Source of the DNA: Cocleimonas flava
GTDB taxonomy: Bacteria > Pseudomonadota > Gammaproteobacteria > Thiotrichales > Thiotrichaceae
Direction of reading: 5' to 3'
Length of the DNA: 64,000 nucleotides
Assembly: GCF_004339015.1 (NCBI RefSeq)
Contig: NZ_SMFQ01000005.1
Span: forward strand, 682,001 to 746,000
Part shown: in pieces, positions 7,609 to 16,759 of the stretch
Position numbering within the stretch: the first letter of the stretch is position 1
Layout of the letters: each line of letters starts with the position of its first letter
Program-made: the position numbers and the translations under genes
Notes under the pieces: model-generated
What the model was told of the DNA's origin: nothing
The model's database searches: none
What the model saw: the letters and a program-made list of their open reading frames with translations, nothing else

Positions 7609-9108
7609 TTACTTAAGTCTAAAACCAATCAACCGCTCAGCCTTATATCGACTAACCTCCATCCCACTCTGCGCATTCAATAAAAGCAGACGGTATTTTG
7701 TAATCGCTATCTGCGCCTTTATCACTTTTACATTATCGCTTTCGCCTGTCTCGAATGCGTTTCTGGCAATATCCAGTGAGGCTTTCGCTTTGGGGATGAC
7801 ATTGTTTCGATAGAGCGTATACGTTGATTGGTGTGACTGGTAATTAGATAAGGTCTGTTGTAACTCGTCACTAGTAGTATTTTTTAATGCGGCTATTTTC
7901 GATGTTAAGGCTTTGGCTTTTTGTTTGGTTTCCTCCAGATAGGCATCATTTCTTGCAAAGAAGTTATTGGTCTTGATCTTTGGTTTGGTGGTGAATTTTC
8001 CGTTTTGGGTACGGCTGAAACCTGCGTCTAAATCTGGGTATAGTTGTCTTTCAGATAGTTGAATAACGCGCTGCATTTTAGCCAGTTCTGATTCTAATAA
8101 GGCAATTTCTACGCGATGTTTATGTGCTTGTTGCGTTATCTCATTTCGATTAGCAATTAGACTCGCCTTACCCAATTTATCCAAGCCACCAAAACGAGTC
8201 GTCGTCGGGATATTCAATAGTGCGTTTAATCGTGCTTGCTGTGCATCGCGCTTGTCTTTTGCAACTCTGCGTTTATTTTGGCTGGCGGCGATTTCAATAT
8301 CTGCTTGTAAAATATCATCCAGCCCGCCGGTATTGGTGGCGTAGTTATTTTGCAATTCTTCTTTGAGTGATTTGTATTGGCTGGTTAGCCTGGACTGCAA
8401 CACCATTTCTCGTTGTGCGGTTTGCATTTCTGTATAGGCAATCCGTGCGTTGGTAATGGTATCTTGTGTCGTTTGCTTGAGCTTTAAGCGCGAGTATTTT
8501 ACCGACTCATCAATAATGGATGACTTAATCGCATTCAAACCCGGGGATGGATAGGCTGCGCTTTTGTTTTTCGACAAACTCGCCTTTGCGCTACCCGTTA
8601 ACGCTAACTCATTGGTGAAAGCTTCATACTGCGCCAGCATATCTGATAAGTATTCCACCTGATTGTATTTAGATAAGCTTGCCTGAGCTTGTTGTTGCGC
8701 GCTTTTGATATCCAGATTACGTGTTAACGCCATGTTTAATACGGTATTGAGTGATGCTTTTTTAGCTAGCGTTTCCACTGAAGTATTGTCGGCAATGGGT
8801 TTGAATAAGCCATTATTGGCTATCACGCCATTTAAGTTTGCTCTGGCTTTTCTTGATCCATTCGATTGGCGTTTTGCCAAGGCTAGCGTCGGCATTTGAG
8901 GTATGTTACTTGCAGTCGTGACCGGTGTTTTAGTTTGTAGATTGGCTTTTACGTATTCCGAGTATTTATGCTGGTCAAAGTCTTTCTGTAATGTGTTAAC
9001 GACACGGCTTTGACTACACGCTGTGAGTAATAATATAGAACACATTGTTAGACTTGTTAGCGCTGTTTTTGGTAATGGCCTAGTTACGTTTTTAAGTAAG
9101 AGTCTCAT
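7609..9108 (-). CDS. TolC-family outer membrane efflux lipoprotein
   Basis: Second of two outer-membrane-channel-type proteins in the copper-type RND operon, 499 residues. Its N-terminus has a signal sequence ending in the lipobox LLTAC (cysteine at about residue 31). A variable region is followed by two OEP repeats rich in long amphipathic helices (about 130-330 and 340-499). Its ATG overlaps the stop of the upstream tolC gene (ATGA, 9105-9108), so the two are translationally coupled. It is diverged from the first TolC and may be a partner subunit or a CusC-like alternative; the sequence cannot say which. Confidence 0.85.
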   Translation of the reverse strand: MRLLLKNVTRPLPKTALTSLTMCSILLLTACSQSRVVNTLQKDFDQHKYSEYVKANLQTKTPVTTASNIPQMPTLALAKRQSNGSRKARANLNGVIANNGLFKPIADNTSVETLAKKASLNTVLNMALTRNLDIKSAQQQAQASLSKYNQVEYLSDMLAQYEAFTNELALTGSAKASLSKNKSAAYPSPGLNAIKSSIIDESVKYSRLKLKQTTQDTITNARIAYTEMQTAQREMVLQSRLTSQYKSLKEELQNNYATNTGGLDDILQADIEIAASQNKRRVAKDKRDAQQARLNALLNIPTTTRFGGLDKLGKASLIANRNEITQQAHKHRVEIALLESELAKMQRVIQLSERQLYPDLDAGFSRTQNGKFTTKPKIKTNNFFARNDAYLEETKQKAKALTSKIAALKNTTSDELQQTLSNYQSHQSTYTLYRNNVIPKAKASLDIARNAFETGESDNVKVIKAQIAITKYRLLLLNAQSGMEVSRYKAERLIGFRLK

Positions 9109-10397
9109 AGCTTTTTACCTGTCAGCTTTTCTAACTGGATGAGGCTTTGCCAGTAATCTGCTAGCGCACGTTGATAGGCTAATTGAAAGTTTAAGCCAGT
9201 TGATTGAGTTTCTAGATATTGTCCTATCGAACCCTTGTTTTCACGATACTGTGATTGTGCCATCTGCATCGCTCGATTCGCTTGTGGTATCAAATTCTTC
9301 TGATACAACACGGTTTGTCGATAGGCATTATTTAGTTTGAAGTGGAGCTTTTTCACACTGTTTCTTAATGCATTCTGCATGGCTTTCTTATCTTCTATTT
9401 TCTGTAGATGCTGGAGTCTCGCCTGCTCTTTTATCGCTCTGTTTTTTGATCGATTAAGGGGAATATTCATACCGATATTGACCGCAAAACCATCTCGTCC
9501 GTTTCTTTTTAAACCGTCGATATTACGTTCTCCAATCTGGGTATAAAGTGCGCCCACCGTAAAATCTGGCTTGCTTGCATAACCCGCTAGCTGCTGTTGC
9601 AACTGACTTTTCTGGATTGCGATATCACTCAATGTGATTTCTTCATTGGATTCGGCCCATTGATAAAGGCGCGTAATAGGATGAGGAAATTTAGGTGGCA
9701 TACGCGTATGGCGTGACACTTCAAAGGCAAATTCTGGATTGCGGTTTAGCAGTGTATTGATGCGTGTCTTTTCGGTCGATGCTAACTCTTGTAGTAATTG
9801 CACATCATAAGCGACCTGAGCCGTTTGACTCTGCGCCTTAGCCACATCGTTTAAGGTACTAGTATTTGCTGCATAGTCGGTACTTGCAAGGTTAGTGACT
9901 TTATCCAGCAACTGCTTATTTTGCTGGCTGAGTTGAATCGCATTTTCGAGATAGACCAATTCATAATAGGATTGCTTCAGATCTACAATCAAGTCGCGAC
10001 TGGCTCTATCAAACGAGACTTTTGCTGTTTCGATATCCTTTTGTATCAGCTTGCCTTTCAAGGCTAACTTTCCGCGATAAGGGATTTTCTGATTTAACGC
10101 GAGCACTCTATCCTGAGGACCTAAACGCGTTTCCACAGGGTTAATCGCTTCGGTATAAACCAGCTTAGGATCATCCAGAGAGGTTGCTTGTTTGTATTGA
10201 TGAATCAGACTTTGCCAGGCGAGTCGTTTGGATTTCAGCTGAGGGTTATTATCCACCGCGATTTTTATCAATTGGTTTAGAGGTGTTGGAGGTGGAGGTG
10301 GAGGTGTAGCTGCTGCGAACGCTTGGGATGGAATCAGGTTACCTGTCGCAACAATAAGACCGATTAAAACAAGGCTTTGAAGTTTTAAAAGTTTCAT
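9105..10397 (-). CDS. TolC-family outer membrane efflux protein
   Basis: Outer-membrane channel protein of the CusABC-type tripartite pump. The start is placed at 10397, where ATGA overlaps the cusA stop and GGAG lies 7 bases upstream. A longer reading to 10484 would run inside cusA. The 430-residue product has a signal peptide (about 1-28), a short run of prolines (PPPPPPTP, about 32-39), and two OEP domains with alpha-helical barrel segments (about 45-220 and 240-430). It sits between the pump and a second TolC-type gene. Confidence 0.88.
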   Translation of the reverse strand: MKLLKLQSLVLIGLIVATGNLIPSQAFAAATPPPPPPTPLNQLIKIAVDNNPQLKSKRLAWQSLIHQYKQATSLDDPKLVYTEAINPVETRLGPQDRVLALNQKIPYRGKLALKGKLIQKDIETAKVSFDRASRDLIVDLKQSYYELVYLENAIQLSQQNKQLLDKVTNLASTDYAANTSTLNDVAKAQSQTAQVAYDVQLLQELASTEKTRINTLLNRNPEFAFEVSRHTRMPPKFPHPITRLYQWAESNEEITLSDIAIQKSQLQQQLAGYASKPDFTVGALYTQIGERNIDGLKRNGRDGFAVNIGMNIPLNRSKNRAIKEQARLQHLQKIEDKKAMQNALRNSVKKLHFKLNNAYRQTVLYQKNLIPQANRAMQMAQSQYRENKGSIGQYLETQSTGLNFQLAYQRALADYWQSLIQLEKLTGKKL

Positions 10398-13300
10398 GAG
10401 TTGTTCTCCATAGCTAGTTTTGATTCTGGGTTTTGTTGTTCTGGCTTTTTGAGCGCTAGCTTTTTTAGCTCGTGTGTTTTCCACAGCAAATAAATTGCAG
10501 GAATCACTAATAAAGATAAAAACGGCGCCGTAATCATGCCGCCAATCATTGGCGCTGCGATGCGTTGCATAACGTCCGACCCGGTTCCACTACCCAACAT
10601 AATCGGGATTAAGCCCGCAATAATAATTGCCACTGTCATCGCTTTGGGACGAACTCGCATTACTGCACCTTCCATAATGCAGGCTTTTAAATCATCGACT
10701 GTATGGTAGTTACCCTGTCGTTTCCTTTTTTCTATCGCGTTGTCTAGATAGATCAACATTATCACCCCAAATTCAGCCGCCACACCTGCCAAGGCGATGA
10801 AGCCTACGGCGACTGCAACCGAGAAGTTGTATTGCAATATATACAAATACCAGATGCCACCTGCCAATGCGAAAGGTAGCGATAGCATAATGATTAACGC
10901 GGCTGTCATGCTGCGGAAGGTGATGTAGAGCAACAATAGAATAATCAGTAACATCATCGGAATCACGACACTGAGCTTTTCTTGCACTCGCAATAGATAT
11001 TCGTATTGACCTGTCCAGGTGACGGAATAACCCGGAGGAAGTTCTAATTTATCCCGTAATATCTGTTGTGCATTTTTGACATAGCCACCCAAATCGACAT
11101 CTTTAATATCGACGAAAGTCCAGCCATTCAGGCGTGCATTCTCCGTTTTTATCATCGGAGGCCCTTCACTGAAACGAATGTCTGCCACGCGAGATAAAGG
11201 TATATGTGCGCCTGACGGTGTTACCAGAGGCAACTCCATGAGCTTATCGATATCATCTCTGGTGTGACGCGGATAACGTAAATTAACCGGATAGCGCTCC
11301 AGCCCTTCGACCGTTTGCGTTATGTTCGCACCACCTACGGCAGAACTTATGATGGTCTGAATATCATCAATATTTAAGCCAAAACGCGCAGCAGTAATAC
11401 GGTCAGGAACGATCTCGATATAACGACCACCCGAAACACGCTCTGAGAATACCGATGCGGTTCCTTCGACTTCATTCAGAATGCCCTCGATATCCTTTCC
11501 AATCTCTTCGATGACCTTTAAGTCTTGCCCCGCAACTTTGATTCCAACCGGTGTTTTAATACCTGTAGCGAGCATATCGATTCGGGTTTTGATTGGCTGT
11601 ACCCACGCATTAGTTAGGCCCGGGAATTTCACCAGTTTATCGAGTTCTTCTATGAGTTTTTTCGTGGTCAATCCCTCACGCCATTCGCTCTTATCTTTAA
11701 ATTGAATGGTGGTTTCAATCATCGTGAGTGGTGCCGGGTCGGTTGCTGTTTCCGCACGCCCTATTTTACCGAAGACACGCTCAACTTCTGGCACGGTTTT
11801 AATCAGCTTGTCGGTTTGCATCAGCAATTCTTGCGCTTTACCAATGGACACGCCCGGAAGCGTGGTCGGCATATACAATAGGTCACCTTCTTCCAGTTCT
11901 GGCATGAATTCACTGCCAATTTTATTCAACGGTACTATTGCTGAAAGGATTACCAGCAACGATACTAAAATCGTCAGAAACGGTGCTGCCAGACACATCT
12001 TGAGCAATGGTCGATAGATAAAAATTAGAATAACCGACAGTGGGTTACTGCTTTCTTTGGGTAGTTTTCCACGAATAAAGTAGCCCATTAATACCGGAAC
12101 TAAGGTCACAGATAAGCCCGCAGCCGCAGCCATTGCATAGGTTTTGGTAAATGCCAACGGAGAAAATAATCGACCTTCTTGTGCTTCTAAGGCAAAAATA
12201 GGAACGAAGCTTAGGGTAATGATTAACAGCGAGAAGAATAACGCAGGACCAACTTCGATTGATGCTTCGGTAACGACTTTCCAGTGTTCATTGCCTTTAG
12301 GCATCACTCCATGATCTTCTTTGTAATGCTCTAGGTGCTTATGCACGTTTTCGATCATCACAATCGCGGCATCAATCATCGCGCCAATGGCTATTGCGAT
12401 ACCTCCTAATGACATGATGTTGGCATTGATGCCTTGGTATTGCATCACGGTAAATGCCATTAAAATTCCAATAGGCAAGCTAATAATAGCGACCAGTGCT
12501 GAACGCAGATGTAACAGGAATATCAAACAAACCACGGCGACTACAGCGAACTCTTCGAGTAGTTTGATTTTTAGGTTATCAACCGCATTCAAAATAAGTT
12601 TTGAACGATCGTAAGTCGTTACAATTTCGACACCTTTAGGTAAGCCCTGCCTAATATCTTCCAGTTTCTTTTTGGTATCTTCGATGACTTGCAGTGCATT
12701 TTCGCCATAACGCATCACTACAATTCCGCCAACTACTTCACCTTCGCCATCCAGTTCTGCAATACCGCGACGCATTTGTGGGCCAATATTTACCTGCGCG
12801 ACATCACGTAACAATATCGGCGAACCTGTTTCTTTATTCAGGCTGACCGGAATCGTTTCGATATCTTCTATGTTCTTTAGATAACCTTTGGAGCTAATCA
12901 TGTATTCGGCTTCGCCAAGCTCCATGACCGAACCACTGGTTTCTCTATTGCCTTTTTGTATCGCTGTTTTCAGCTGGCTGAGTGATATGCCATAAGCACG
13001 AAGATTGTTGGGATCAGCCGTGATTTGATATTGCTTTACCATGCCGCCGATAGTGGCGATTTCAGATACACCGGGAACAGTTTGTAATTCGAATTTAACG
13101 AACCAGTCTTGAAGCGATCTTAGCTGAGAGAGGTCATGATTATTGCTTCTATCAACTAACGCGTATTCGTAAACCCAGCCGACACCTGTGGCGTCAGGGC
13201 CCAAACGAGGCTCTACACCTTCTGGCAATTGACTGGCTGCCTGACTGATGTATTCCTGTACTCTGGCGCGTGCCCAGTAGATATCAGTGCCTTCTTCAAA

Positions 13301-13588
13301 AATCACATACACATAAGAATCACCGAAGAATGAGTAACCGCGAACAGCCGTTGCTTTCGGCACACTCAACATGGTGGTTGTGATTGGATAAGTGACCTGG
13401 TCTTCCACCACTTGTGGCGCTTGCCCCGGAAAACTGGTTTTGACGATGACCTGAACATCCGATAAGTCAGGAATCGCATCTAGTGGCGTCTTGGACAGTG
13501 AGACTAAACCCCAAGCTGTTATTAACACCGTAAACATAATCACTAGAAAACGATTATTGATGGATGCTTTTATTATGTGAGCTAACAT
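10394..13588 (-). CDS. cusA: CusA/CzcA-family heavy-metal RND efflux pump
   Basis: Inner-membrane proton-driven pump of 1064 residues for monovalent copper/silver-type ions. It has 12 predicted spans: one N-terminal (about 14-31), clusters at about 340-530 and 880-1045, and two large periplasmic loops. Family signatures include TPLDAIPDLSDVQVIV near residue 34 and GRAETATDPAPLTMIETT in the porter domain. Compared with my recollection of E. coli CusA, the metal-site methionines in PLTMIETT and RIDMLATG are kept, but the third is leucine (ARFGLNID). It lies 3 bases after cusB and overlaps the tolC start. Copper/silver is more likely than zinc/cobalt/cadmium because of the methionines and the adaptor type. 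Confidence 0.92.
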   Translation of the reverse strand: MLAHIIKASINNRFLVIMFTVLITAWGLVSLSKTPLDAIPDLSDVQVIVKTSFPGQAPQVVEDQVTYPITTTMLSVPKATAVRGYSFFGDSYVYVIFEEGTDIYWARARVQEYISQAASQLPEGVEPRLGPDATGVGWVYEYALVDRSNNHDLSQLRSLQDWFVKFELQTVPGVSEIATIGGMVKQYQITADPNNLRAYGISLSQLKTAIQKGNRETSGSVMELGEAEYMISSKGYLKNIEDIETIPVSLNKETGSPILLRDVAQVNIGPQMRRGIAELDGEGEVVGGIVVMRYGENALQVIEDTKKKLEDIRQGLPKGVEIVTTYDRSKLILNAVDNLKIKLLEEFAVVAVVCLIFLLHLRSALVAIISLPIGILMAFTVMQYQGINANIMSLGGIAIAIGAMIDAAIVMIENVHKHLEHYKEDHGVMPKGNEHWKVVTEASIEVGPALFFSLLIITLSFVPIFALEAQEGRLFSPLAFTKTYAMAAAAGLSVTLVPVLMGYFIRGKLPKESSNPLSVILIFIYRPLLKMCLAAPFLTILVSLLVILSAIVPLNKIGSEFMPELEEGDLLYMPTTLPGVSIGKAQELLMQTDKLIKTVPEVERVFGKIGRAETATDPAPLTMIETTIQFKDKSEWREGLTTKKLIEELDKLVKFPGLTNAWVQPIKTRIDMLATGIKTPVGIKVAGQDLKVIEEIGKDIEGILNEVEGTASVFSERVSGGRYIEIVPDRITAARFGLNIDDIQTIISSAVGGANITQTVEGLERYPVNLRYPRHTRDDIDKLMELPLVTPSGAHIPLSRVADIRFSEGPPMIKTENARLNGWTFVDIKDVDLGGYVKNAQQILRDKLELPPGYSVTWTGQYEYLLRVQEKLSVVIPMMLLIILLLLYITFRSMTAALIIMLSLPFALAGGIWYLYILQYNFSVAVAVGFIALAGVAAEFGVIMLIYLDNAIEKRKRQGNYHTVDDLKACIMEGAVMRVRPKAMTVAIIIAGLIPIMLGSGTGSDVMQRIAAPMIGGMITAPFLSLLVIPAIYLLWKTHELKKLALKKPEQQNPESKLAMENNS

Positions 13589-13591
13589 GAC

Positions 13592-15487
13592 TTATTTGCC
13601 CATCAGGCGACGGAAACTCGCTTGTAGATTACTTTCAGAATCAATCATAAACTGGCCCGAAACCAGAATATCGTCACCCTCTTTAATGCCATCTATAATC
13701 TCGACCTGACCGTTAGATTTCATTCCGATGGTGACATCGACTGGCTGATATTTATTTTCAGAAATTACTTTTACAACTCGCGGGCTTTGCTCGTAATAGA
13801 TAATCGATTCGGTAGGGACACTCACCACCTTTTTATTGTTGGTTAGCAATGTCACATCAGCAAACATATTGGGTTTTAGCAGTTGATCTGGTGTAGGGAT
13901 TTTTAGACGTACTTTCAATGTACGCGTTTTAGGATTCAGTTCAGGATAGATATATTCGACTTCTCCCTGCCATTCTTTATCTGACATACTTTGGACTTTA
14001 ACAAGCGCTTTGTTACCCACTTTTACCCAGATTAATTGATGTTCGAACACATCAACAATCACCCATACCGACGACAAATCGGCAATCGAATAAATTTGAG
14101 TACCCGGGGTAACATACATACCGTTTTTGATGCCGATGCTGGTAACTACACCAGAATGATTAGCGATGATGGGAACACGATTCTGTGATTTCCCGCTTTT
14201 ACTTATTTGCTCTATAAATTCATCTGAAACGTTTAAATCACGTAGTCGCGTCTTAGATGCGAGGGTTAAATTTGCTCCTGCACGTTTGGCGAGTAATAAG
14301 TCTTTTTGTGCCGCCACAATTTCTGGCGAATAGTACTCAAGCAGCGTATTACCTTTAACCACAGGATCACCAAGAGAGCTGGTGTAGAGTTTCTCGACCC
14401 AGCCACTCGCCCTTGCATGGATATGATGCACACTGTCTTCGTTGTAGGTAATCGAACCCAGTGTTTTTATATTACGTGACAGTTCATTTAGCTTAGCTTT
14501 TTCAATGCGCACACCCATGTTTTGAGCAGTGCTTGAATTGATGGTAATGACAGGCATTCCATCTTTCTGATTCATTGCCATATCAGCGCCATCGTCACTT
14601 TGCTCTTCATAAACTGGGACTAAATCCATGCCCATCGGTGACTTACCCGGCTCATCTCGACGATAGTTAGCATCCATTGGCGCAACCCAGTATTTGATCT
14701 TTTTCTCTTTGGGTTTGCTGTTCATGGTCATCACTGGTTTTTCTTCTGCGACAGGTTCTTTCTTAACCAAGTTCATGCCACAGATCGGACAGTTACCCGG
14801 CTCACCTTTGACTATTTGCGGATGCATCGGGCAAACATAAGTAGGGTCTGCGTGACGACGCGCATGTTCTATCAGCGTGTCATCTTTAACATCATCCATG
14901 GTTACTGGTTTAGGCATAGTCATCGGCTTTGACATGGGTTTTGATTCAGACATAGTCATTGCTGGTTTTTCTTCAGCTTCAAGCTCTTTCTTAACCAGAT
15001 TCATGCCACAGATCGGACAGTTCCCTGGCTCACCTTTGACTATTTGCGGGTGCATAGGGCAAACATAAGTTGGGTCTGCATGACGTCGAGCATGTTCTAT
15101 CAACGAATCATCTTTGACATCGTCCATGGTCATTGTTGGTTTTTCTTCTACTTCTTTTTGCTCTGCTGGTGCATCTTTCTTAACTAAATTCATGCCACAG
15201 ATTGGACAATTCCCTGGCTCACCTTTAACTATTTGAGGGTGCATTGGGCAAACGTAAGTAGGGTCAGCATGGCGGCGTGCATGCTCTATCAGCGTGTCAT
15301 CTTTGACATCATCCATGGTTAAATTAGAGTTAGGTTTGAATGTTTCATCAAAGCTTTTACCCGTCACTTTTGTAACGGTGCTTTCAAACAGCTCTTCTCT
15401 ATCTGCGGGTTCGAGTAAAAACCAATATGCCGTTGCGGTAATCGCCAGTACCACGAACAAACCCAGTGTTTTTATAATAAATTTCAT
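13592..15487 (-). CDS. cusB: CusB-type efflux adaptor with three N-terminal heavy-metal-binding modules
   Basis: Periplasmic membrane-fusion protein (631 residues) linking CusA to the outer-membrane channel. An N-terminal anchor (about 5-25) precedes three nearly identical 48-residue modules at about 57-104, 120-167 and 196-243. Each carries YVCPMHPQIV, then CPICGMNLV, a heavy-metal-binding motif. The linkers are Met/Pro-rich (for example TMPKPVTM). A fourth, cysteine-free module (APMDANYRRDEPGKSPMGMD, about 269-288) is the canonical CusB one. Hairpin, lipoyl and beta-barrel domains follow. Most adaptors have zero or one CPMHP module, so this is an expansion. It is the first gene of the pump operon. 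Confidence 0.92.
   Translation of the reverse strand: MKFIIKTLGLFVVLAITATAYWFLLEPADREELFESTVTKVTGKSFDETFKPNSNLTMDDVKDDTLIEHARRHADPTYVCPMHPQIVKGEPGNCPICGMNLVKKDAPAEQKEVEEKPTMTMDDVKDDSLIEHARRHADPTYVCPMHPQIVKGEPGNCPICGMNLVKKELEAEEKPAMTMSESKPMSKPMTMPKPVTMDDVKDDTLIEHARRHADPTYVCPMHPQIVKGEPGNCPICGMNLVKKEPVAEEKPVMTMNSKPKEKKIKYWVAPMDANYRRDEPGKSPMGMDLVPVYEEQSDDGADMAMNQKDGMPVITINSSTAQNMGVRIEKAKLNELSRNIKTLGSITYNEDSVHHIHARASGWVEKLYTSSLGDPVVKGNTLLEYYSPEIVAAQKDLLLAKRAGANLTLASKTRLRDLNVSDEFIEQISKSGKSQNRVPIIANHSGVVTSIGIKNGMYVTPGTQIYSIADLSSVWVIVDVFEHQLIWVKVGNKALVKVQSMSDKEWQGEVEYIYPELNPKTRTLKVRLKIPTPDQLLKPNMFADVTLLTNNKKVVSVPTESIIYYEQSPRVVKVISENKYQPVDVTIGMKSNGQVEIIDGIKEGDDILVSGQFMIDSESNLQASFRRLMGK
14759..15319 (-). 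repeat. Three in-frame 144-bp repeats inside cusB
   Basis: Copies at 15176-15319, 14987-15130 and 14759-14902 encode almost the same 48 residues. They differ by mostly synonymous changes, for example CATCATCC versus CATCGTCC in the codons for DD. The linkers between copies are unequal, so the modules duplicated as units rather than as one continuous tandem array. Confidence 0.85.
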
Positions 15488-15647
15488 AACTAACCTTTAA
15501 ATGCTGCTTGCTTATGTTTACTGTGTGAAACGACAGAAATACTATCTATATTCCTAATCACAGAAACAACAGTTACAGCGACAAAATGCTTGGAAAACCA
15601 AATGACATTAGAAACTTGACGCGCTTGGCGTAAGTCTAAGAAGTGTT

Positions 15648-16043
15648 TTAGATAAAGGTGTTTATCGGGGGCCGATAGAGGGAATCAGAGTGTTTTGAAG
15701 TAAACAAGGAGGTTAAATATTGAAATTTTAAACGATCAACAATTTGCAAATATTGACTGTTGAAAGCAGTTACAGAAGTGTAATTTACTTGTGTGTTTTC
15801 ACAATCACAGGCATTTGAATGATCACAGATTTTATCTGGTTTTTCACAACAATCATGCATGGACGCCATGTTTACGGAATCAACTGTAGTGGATTCGTTG
15901 ATGCTTTGTGACTCTGACATTTGATCAGGCATTGCCATTGTCGCAGGCATCATATTGCCACAAGAGTGAGGAGATGCAGACGCATTCACAATCGGAAAGA
16001 CCGATAGAATGAAGGCTATAAATAGAGTCACGAATTTCTGCAT
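15648..16043 (-). CDS. Small secreted Cys/His/Met-rich protein, copper-operon associated
   Basis: A 131-residue protein with a signal peptide (cleavage near NASA-S, residue 24). It then has a Met/His stretch (HSCGNMMPATMAMPDQM), MHDCC, and a cysteine cluster CDHSNACDC around residues 93-101. The C-terminus SLYRPPI resembles a motif at the end of short DUF2946-like proteins found near copper genes. It lies 160 bases upstream of cusB on the same strand and is probably co-regulated. A periplasmic metal-binding role is inferred from composition only. Confidence 0.65.
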   Translation of the reverse strand: MQKFVTLFIAFILSVFPIVNASASPHSCGNMMPATMAMPDQMSESQSINESTTVDSVNMASMHDCCEKPDKICDHSNACDCENTQVNYTSVTAFNSQYLQIVDRLKFQYLTSLFTSKHSDSLYRPPINTFI

Positions 16044-16087
16044 AACTTTATTATACGATAACTATTATAATTTTGGATGCGAATTTT

Positions 16088-16115
16088 ATCACCCCCCTAC
16101 TTTTGGGCTATTTTC
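16088..16115 (-). repeat. G-rich terminator-like repeat, copy 5
   Basis: Reverse copy: CACCCCCCTACTTTTGGGC then ATTTTC. It is one arm of an inverted pair with 16138-16172. Confidence 0.65.
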
Positions 16116-16137
16116 TTTCAGCTTTATAACCAGGCAG

Positions 16138-16172
16138 AAAAAAGTGCTTAGAAGTAGGGGGGTGTCTTAAAA
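16138..16172 (+). repeat. G-rich terminator-like repeat, copy 6
   Basis: Forward copy: six A, GTGCTTAGAAGTAGGGGGG, TGTCTT. It pairs with copy 5 across a 22-base spacer, making a long potential stem between two minus-strand genes. Confidence 0.65.
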
Positions 16173-16205
16173 TTGTATTACCACATAAGGCAGCTTGATC
16201 AATTT

Positions 16206-16237
16206 ACATCGACGATTCCTTGCGAAATCTACGATGA
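16206..16237 (-). repeat. Second hairpin repeat family, copy B
   Basis: Reverse copy: ACATCGACGATTCC, TTGC, GAAATCTACGATGA. It is the diverged relative of 6845-6877 and lies 33 bases from a G-rich repeat. Confidence 0.6.
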
Positions 16238-16248
16238 GCCTCGAAAAG

Positions 16249-16692
16249 TCATTTCTGAGCAATCGTATACTTCAAAACTTCAACGACTTGCTCTGGCGTC
16301 TGTGCCCATGCCATTGCCGCTGCATCTACTTCTTTCAACGGGTGGATGATATCTTCGTCATGTAGCGTGATATAAGGCGTGCCTAAAGCTGCACAAAAAC
16401 CTGCATCAAATGCGGCGTTCCATTGCTTGTATTTGTCACCGAAACGTACCACTGCCAAATCACTATTTTCTAACAGAGTCTTAATACGAATCGCGTTTAC
16501 TTTTGCTGATTTGTGATCGCGCCAGAAGTTGTTTTCATCTTTGCCTAATACATCGCCTGCAGCATCGCTGGCTTCGTGATTGGTTACAGCGGAACTGAAA
16601 TTGATAGGTAGATTATGTTCTTCACAACCTGCGATTATTTTCTCTCTCCAATCGGTGTGAATTTCTCCCGATAGATAAACATTCCACTCCAT
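16249..16692 (-). CDS. YtoQ family protein
   Basis: A 147-residue cytosolic protein matching the YtoQ family, which is related to nucleoside 2-deoxyribosyltransferase-like folds. It has the start MEWNVYLSGEIHTDWR, NFSSAVTNHEASDAAG (about residues 30-45), DLAVVRFGDKYKQWNAAFDAGFC (about 78-100) and TPYITLHDEDIIHPLKEVDAAA. Function is unknown for the family. It stands alone between repeat elements and an unrelated hypothetical gene. Confidence 0.85.
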   Translation of the reverse strand: MEWNVYLSGEIHTDWREKIIAGCEEHNLPINFSSAVTNHEASDAAGDVLGKDENNFWRDHKSAKVNAIRIKTLLENSDLAVVRFGDKYKQWNAAFDAGFCAALGTPYITLHDEDIIHPLKEVDAAAMAWAQTPEQVVEVLKYTIAQK

Positions 16693-16759
16693 TATGTACT
16701 CCAGATTTTAGGTTAATTAGACAGCCCAGCATCTTACCATCTTTACCAAATACGCAGCA

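Noticed and set aside
10398-10484. N-terminal extension of the first TolC protein
   Set aside because: It lies entirely inside the cusA coding sequence and is Lys/Arg-rich with no signal. The ATGA overlap with GGAG upstream is a better start.
14759-15319. Regular DNA repeats that could suggest a CRISPR or tandem-repeat array
   Set aside because: The repeats are 144 bp, in frame and encode protein modules. There are no short identical repeats with unique spacers, and no cas genes.
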